From positions 1-15,156 of the forward strand of contig JAZSLY010000162.1 of the NCBI GenBank assembly GCA_045535585.1: a stretch of 15,156 bases of DNA. Direction: 5' to 3'. The DNA is from RGIG6353 sp045535585. Its GTDB lineage: Bacteria; Bacillota; Clostridia; Oscillospirales; SIG627. Under the pieces are notes generated by a model. It was given only the letters and a program-made list of their open reading frames with translations. It did no database searches and was not told the origin of the DNA. Below are positions 12,957 to 15,156 of this stretch, in pieces (position 1 is the stretch's first letter; every line of letters begins with the position of its first letter). Made by a program: the position numbers and the translations under genes.

Positions 12957-15156
12957 TTAAATCAGCCAAAATTAAGGACTCTCTGCGTGCCCGACGGGAC
13001 GAGCGCAGACGGGTCGTTCATTCCGCTATCGAAAATAAAAAAGACGGCGAAATCCTCTTTAAGTTCAATTTCAATCTCGACTCGGATAACCGTGACCGCC
13101 TCGGCGTCATCGCCGTAACGAGAGATTGGATATTCAGGGCAATCGAAGGCGAGGGAGAGGGGAAGGAGCCTGCAATTGTAGAGCGCTTCAAAATCTCCGA
13201 CGTCTGCGAATTCGTTGCAAGAAGAAACGTTGGCACCACCTCTCTTGAAGCGATTATGGAAAACGACACCGTAGAGCTTTGCCGTTCGGATATGACGCTT
13301 TCCACGCTCATCGTGGACGCCTCGCGCTCCCTCAACGCTATGCTTGACCATAGGGAAGATGCAGACTACAAGGTGGTGTTCGAGCCCGACCTTCGCGTTT
13401 GCCCCAAGTGTCACAAGCCCTTCAGGAAGGGAATGACCGTTTGTACCAACTGTACGAAAACCTCATCCCTTGCAATAAGGCTCTTTTCAATGGTAAAAAA
13501 GGAATTGCCGCTACTGATAATTGCCTTTTTGTTCTTCGGTGTGTTAAGCTTCGTTAAAATAATTAACCCCGTTTTGCAAAAGGTTATGGTAGACGAATAC
13601 ATTACCATAAGCGAGCCTCGCGAAAACTTGTTTTTAGGGCTTGCCGTTATTGCCTTTTCACTCTTCCTCCTGACTCTTATCTATAAGTATATGGAGATTA
13701 TCCGCACCAATATGCTCTACCGTGTCAATAACCGCCTGATAAAGAAATTGCGCTCCACCCTTTTCGAGCATATTCAGGCGCTTTCGGTTTCGGCGGTTTC
13801 AAAAAGAACGGCGGGCGAGCTTATACATAGGGTTGCAACCGATACCAATTTTATATCCTCATTCATAGTTCAGCACGTTCCTCAGATAGTGGAGCAGGCG
13901 CTGGTGATACTCATACTTGGCGTGGCAATGTTCGTCTACGACGCCCGTCTTGCTCTTCTCGTAATCGTTCCCGCACCTATCATAATGATTATCGTCAGAA
14001 AGGTGTGGCGCTACACCCACCGCCTTTACCACAGACAGTGGTATATGGGCTCTCAGGCGAATACCGTCCTTCACGACGTCTTTCAGGGAATACGCGTGGT
14101 TAAGGTATTCGGTATGGAGAAAAGGGAGATCAAGCGCTACGACGACGTTATAAAGAAGGTTGCGCAGATTTCGGAGAAGAACGAAATCACCTGGGCAATG
14201 ATAATCCCTTATATGACCTACCTTGTTGGCATAGGTCAGTATATCGTTCTGGCGTACGTCGGCAATAAGATACTCGGCGGCACGATGACCCTTGGTGATA
14301 TGACTATGTTCACCTTCTTCACGGGACAGATATACGCTGCCTTCGACTACCTCACGAGAATACCGAGGATGTTGGTTCAAATGACCACCTCCATGCGAAA
14401 GGTGTTCGAGATAATCGACGAGGAGGCGGAGATCAAGGACGACAAGGACGCTCTCGATCTTGAAATTGAAGGAAAGATAGAGTTCAAAAACGTCAGCTTC
14501 GGATACGAGGACGCCGAGGACGTTTTAAGGCAGATATCCTTCACCGTTAACAAGGGCGAAATGGTGGGAATAGTCGGTAGGTCGGGTGTGGGTAAAAGCA
14601 CCCTTGTAAACCTCGTTATGCGCCTTTACGACGTAAGAGACGGAGAAATTCTTATCGACGGAGTTGATATAAAGAAAATTTCCCAACATTCCCTGCGCTC
14701 ACAGATAGGCGTCGTATTGCAGGAAAGCTTTCTTTTTACAGGCTCGATTTACGAGAATATTGCATACGCCGACCCTACGGCTGACAGAGAAGCTATTATC
14801 CGTGCCGCTAAAATGGCAGGAGCTCATAACTTTATTATGAAGCTTCCCGACGGCTACAACACCAGAGTAGGCGAGAGGGGACATACCTTGTCGGGCGGTG
14901 AAAGACAGCGTATATCAATAGCAAGAGCAATTCTCCGTGACCCGAAAATACTTATACTGGACGAAGCGACCTCCGCTCTCGACACCGAGACCGAACAGCT
15001 TATCCAGAACTCCATTGCTTCTCTTACCAAGGACAGAACTACCTTTGCAATAGCACACCGACTCTCCACTCTGCGAAACGCCACCAAGCTTATCGTGCTT
15101 GATCGAGGCAGGGTTGCCGAGTGCGGAACTCACGACGAGCTTATGGCAAAGAAGGG
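12953..15156 (+). CDS. ABC exporter half-transporter with N-terminal zinc-ribbon extension, 3'-truncated by window edge
   Basis: The frame is open from the ATG at 12953 (overlapping the DUF1854 stop) to the window end, 734 residues so far; only a short C-terminal tail should be missing. Residues about 1-145 are a soluble, beta-rich, PH-like extension (LGVIAVTRDWIFRAI; VERFKISDVCEFVARR). A zinc-ribbon-like motif follows: C150, C153, C164 and C167. A six-helix exporter membrane domain spans about 180-490. The ATPase domain shows Walker A GRSGVGKST (542-550), Q-loop VLQESFLF, the canonical loop VGERGHT, signature LSGGERQR (646-653), Walker B with D670 and E671, and H702 in IAHRLS. All catalytic residues look intact, as in the first half, so a heterodimer with two competent ATP sites is predicted. 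Substrate is unknown. Confidence 0.93.
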   Translation, partial: MIKSAKIKDSLRARRDERRRVVHSAIENKKDGEILFKFNFNLDSDNRDRLGVIAVTRDWIFRAIEGEGEGKEPAIVERFKISDVCEFVARRNVGTTSLEAIMENDTVELCRSDMTLSTLIVDASRSLNAMLDHREDADYKVVFEPDLRVCPKCHKPFRKGMTVCTNCTKTSSLAIRLFSMVKKELPLLIIAFLFFGVLSFVKIINPVLQKVMVDEYITISEPRENLFLGLAVIAFSLFLLTLIYKYMEIIRTNMLYRVNNRLIKKLRSTLFEHIQALSVSAVSKRTAGELIHRVATDTNFISSFIVQHVPQIVEQALVILILGVAMFVYDARLALLVIVPAPIIMIIVRKVWRYTHRLYHRQWYMGSQANTVLHDVFQGIRVVKVFGMEKREIKRYDDVIKKVAQISEKNEITWAMIIPYMTYLVGIGQYIVLAYVGNKILGGTMTLGDMTMFTFFTGQIYAAFDYLTRIPRMLVQMTTSMRKVFEIIDEEAEIKDDKDALDLEIEGKIEFKNVSFGYEDAEDVLRQISFTVNKGEMVGIVGRSGVGKSTLVNLVMRLYDVRDGEILIDGVDIKKISQHSLRSQIGVVLQESFLFTGSIYENIAYADPTADREAIIRAAKMAGAHNFIMKLPDGYNTRVGERGHTLSGGERQRISIARAILRDPKILILDEATSALDTETEQLIQNSIASLTKDRTTFAIAHRLSTLRNATKLIVLDRGRVAECGTHDELMAKK

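Noticed and set aside
13859..14601. Minus-strand ORFs opposite the second ABC transporter
   Set aside because: The plus-strand frame is a complete exporter membrane and ATPase domain. The antisense ORFs show no known motif.

Overview
The window looks like chromosome from an anaerobic, low-to-mid GC Gram-positive bacterium of the class Clostridia, probably an uncultured gut lineage near Oscillospiraceae/Ruminococcaceae. This is inferred from the feoA-feoB-small Cys protein order, AAGGAG ribosome binding sites, near-consensus sigma-A promoters, U-tract terminators, a short ferredoxin:thioredoxin-reductase-like protein and an ABC-DUF1854-ABC operon. No taxonomic marker gene is present, so the family-level placement is a guess.

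Layout. (1) 1-504 (+): 3' part of a cytidylate-kinase-like gene, ending at a bidirectional terminator. (2) 546-3219 (-): ferrous-iron uptake operon feoA-feoB-FeoB-associated Cys-rich peptide. It has a consensus promoter, one palindromic operator at the predicted transcription start and a second, similar palindrome between feoA and feoB. (3) 3259-4113 (-): AraC-family regulator, divergent from (4) 4285-7718 (+): three Gfo/Idh/MocA-family NAD(P)-dependent oxidoreductases in tandem. The first two are about 91% identical, the third is more distant, and each is followed by an intrinsic terminator. The 171-bp region between regulator and oxidoreductases holds two face-to-face promoters and three inverted repeats. 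(5) 7773-7982: non-coding segment of hairpins and short direct repeats. (6) 7983-9833 (-): gpmI (cofactor-independent phosphoglycerate mutase) and a 66-residue FTR-like iron-sulfur protein, as a two-gene operon. (7) 10040-15156 (+): tightly packed operon of an ABC exporter half, a DUF1854 protein and a second ABC exporter half, which runs off the window end.

How the genes work together. The feo operon imports Fe(II) and is probably repressed by a metal-dependent regulator encoded elsewhere. The AraC protein probably controls the oxidoreductase cluster in response to a sugar-like compound; the substrate is unknown. The ABC-DUF1854-ABC genes probably make one heterodimeric exporter with a dedicated accessory protein. 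Both transporter halves carry unusual N-terminal cytoplasmic extensions, one joined by a Gly/Pro-rich linker and the other by a zinc-ribbon-like motif. This is the least understood system in the window.

I saw no tRNA, rRNA, CRISPR array, transposase or phage gene.
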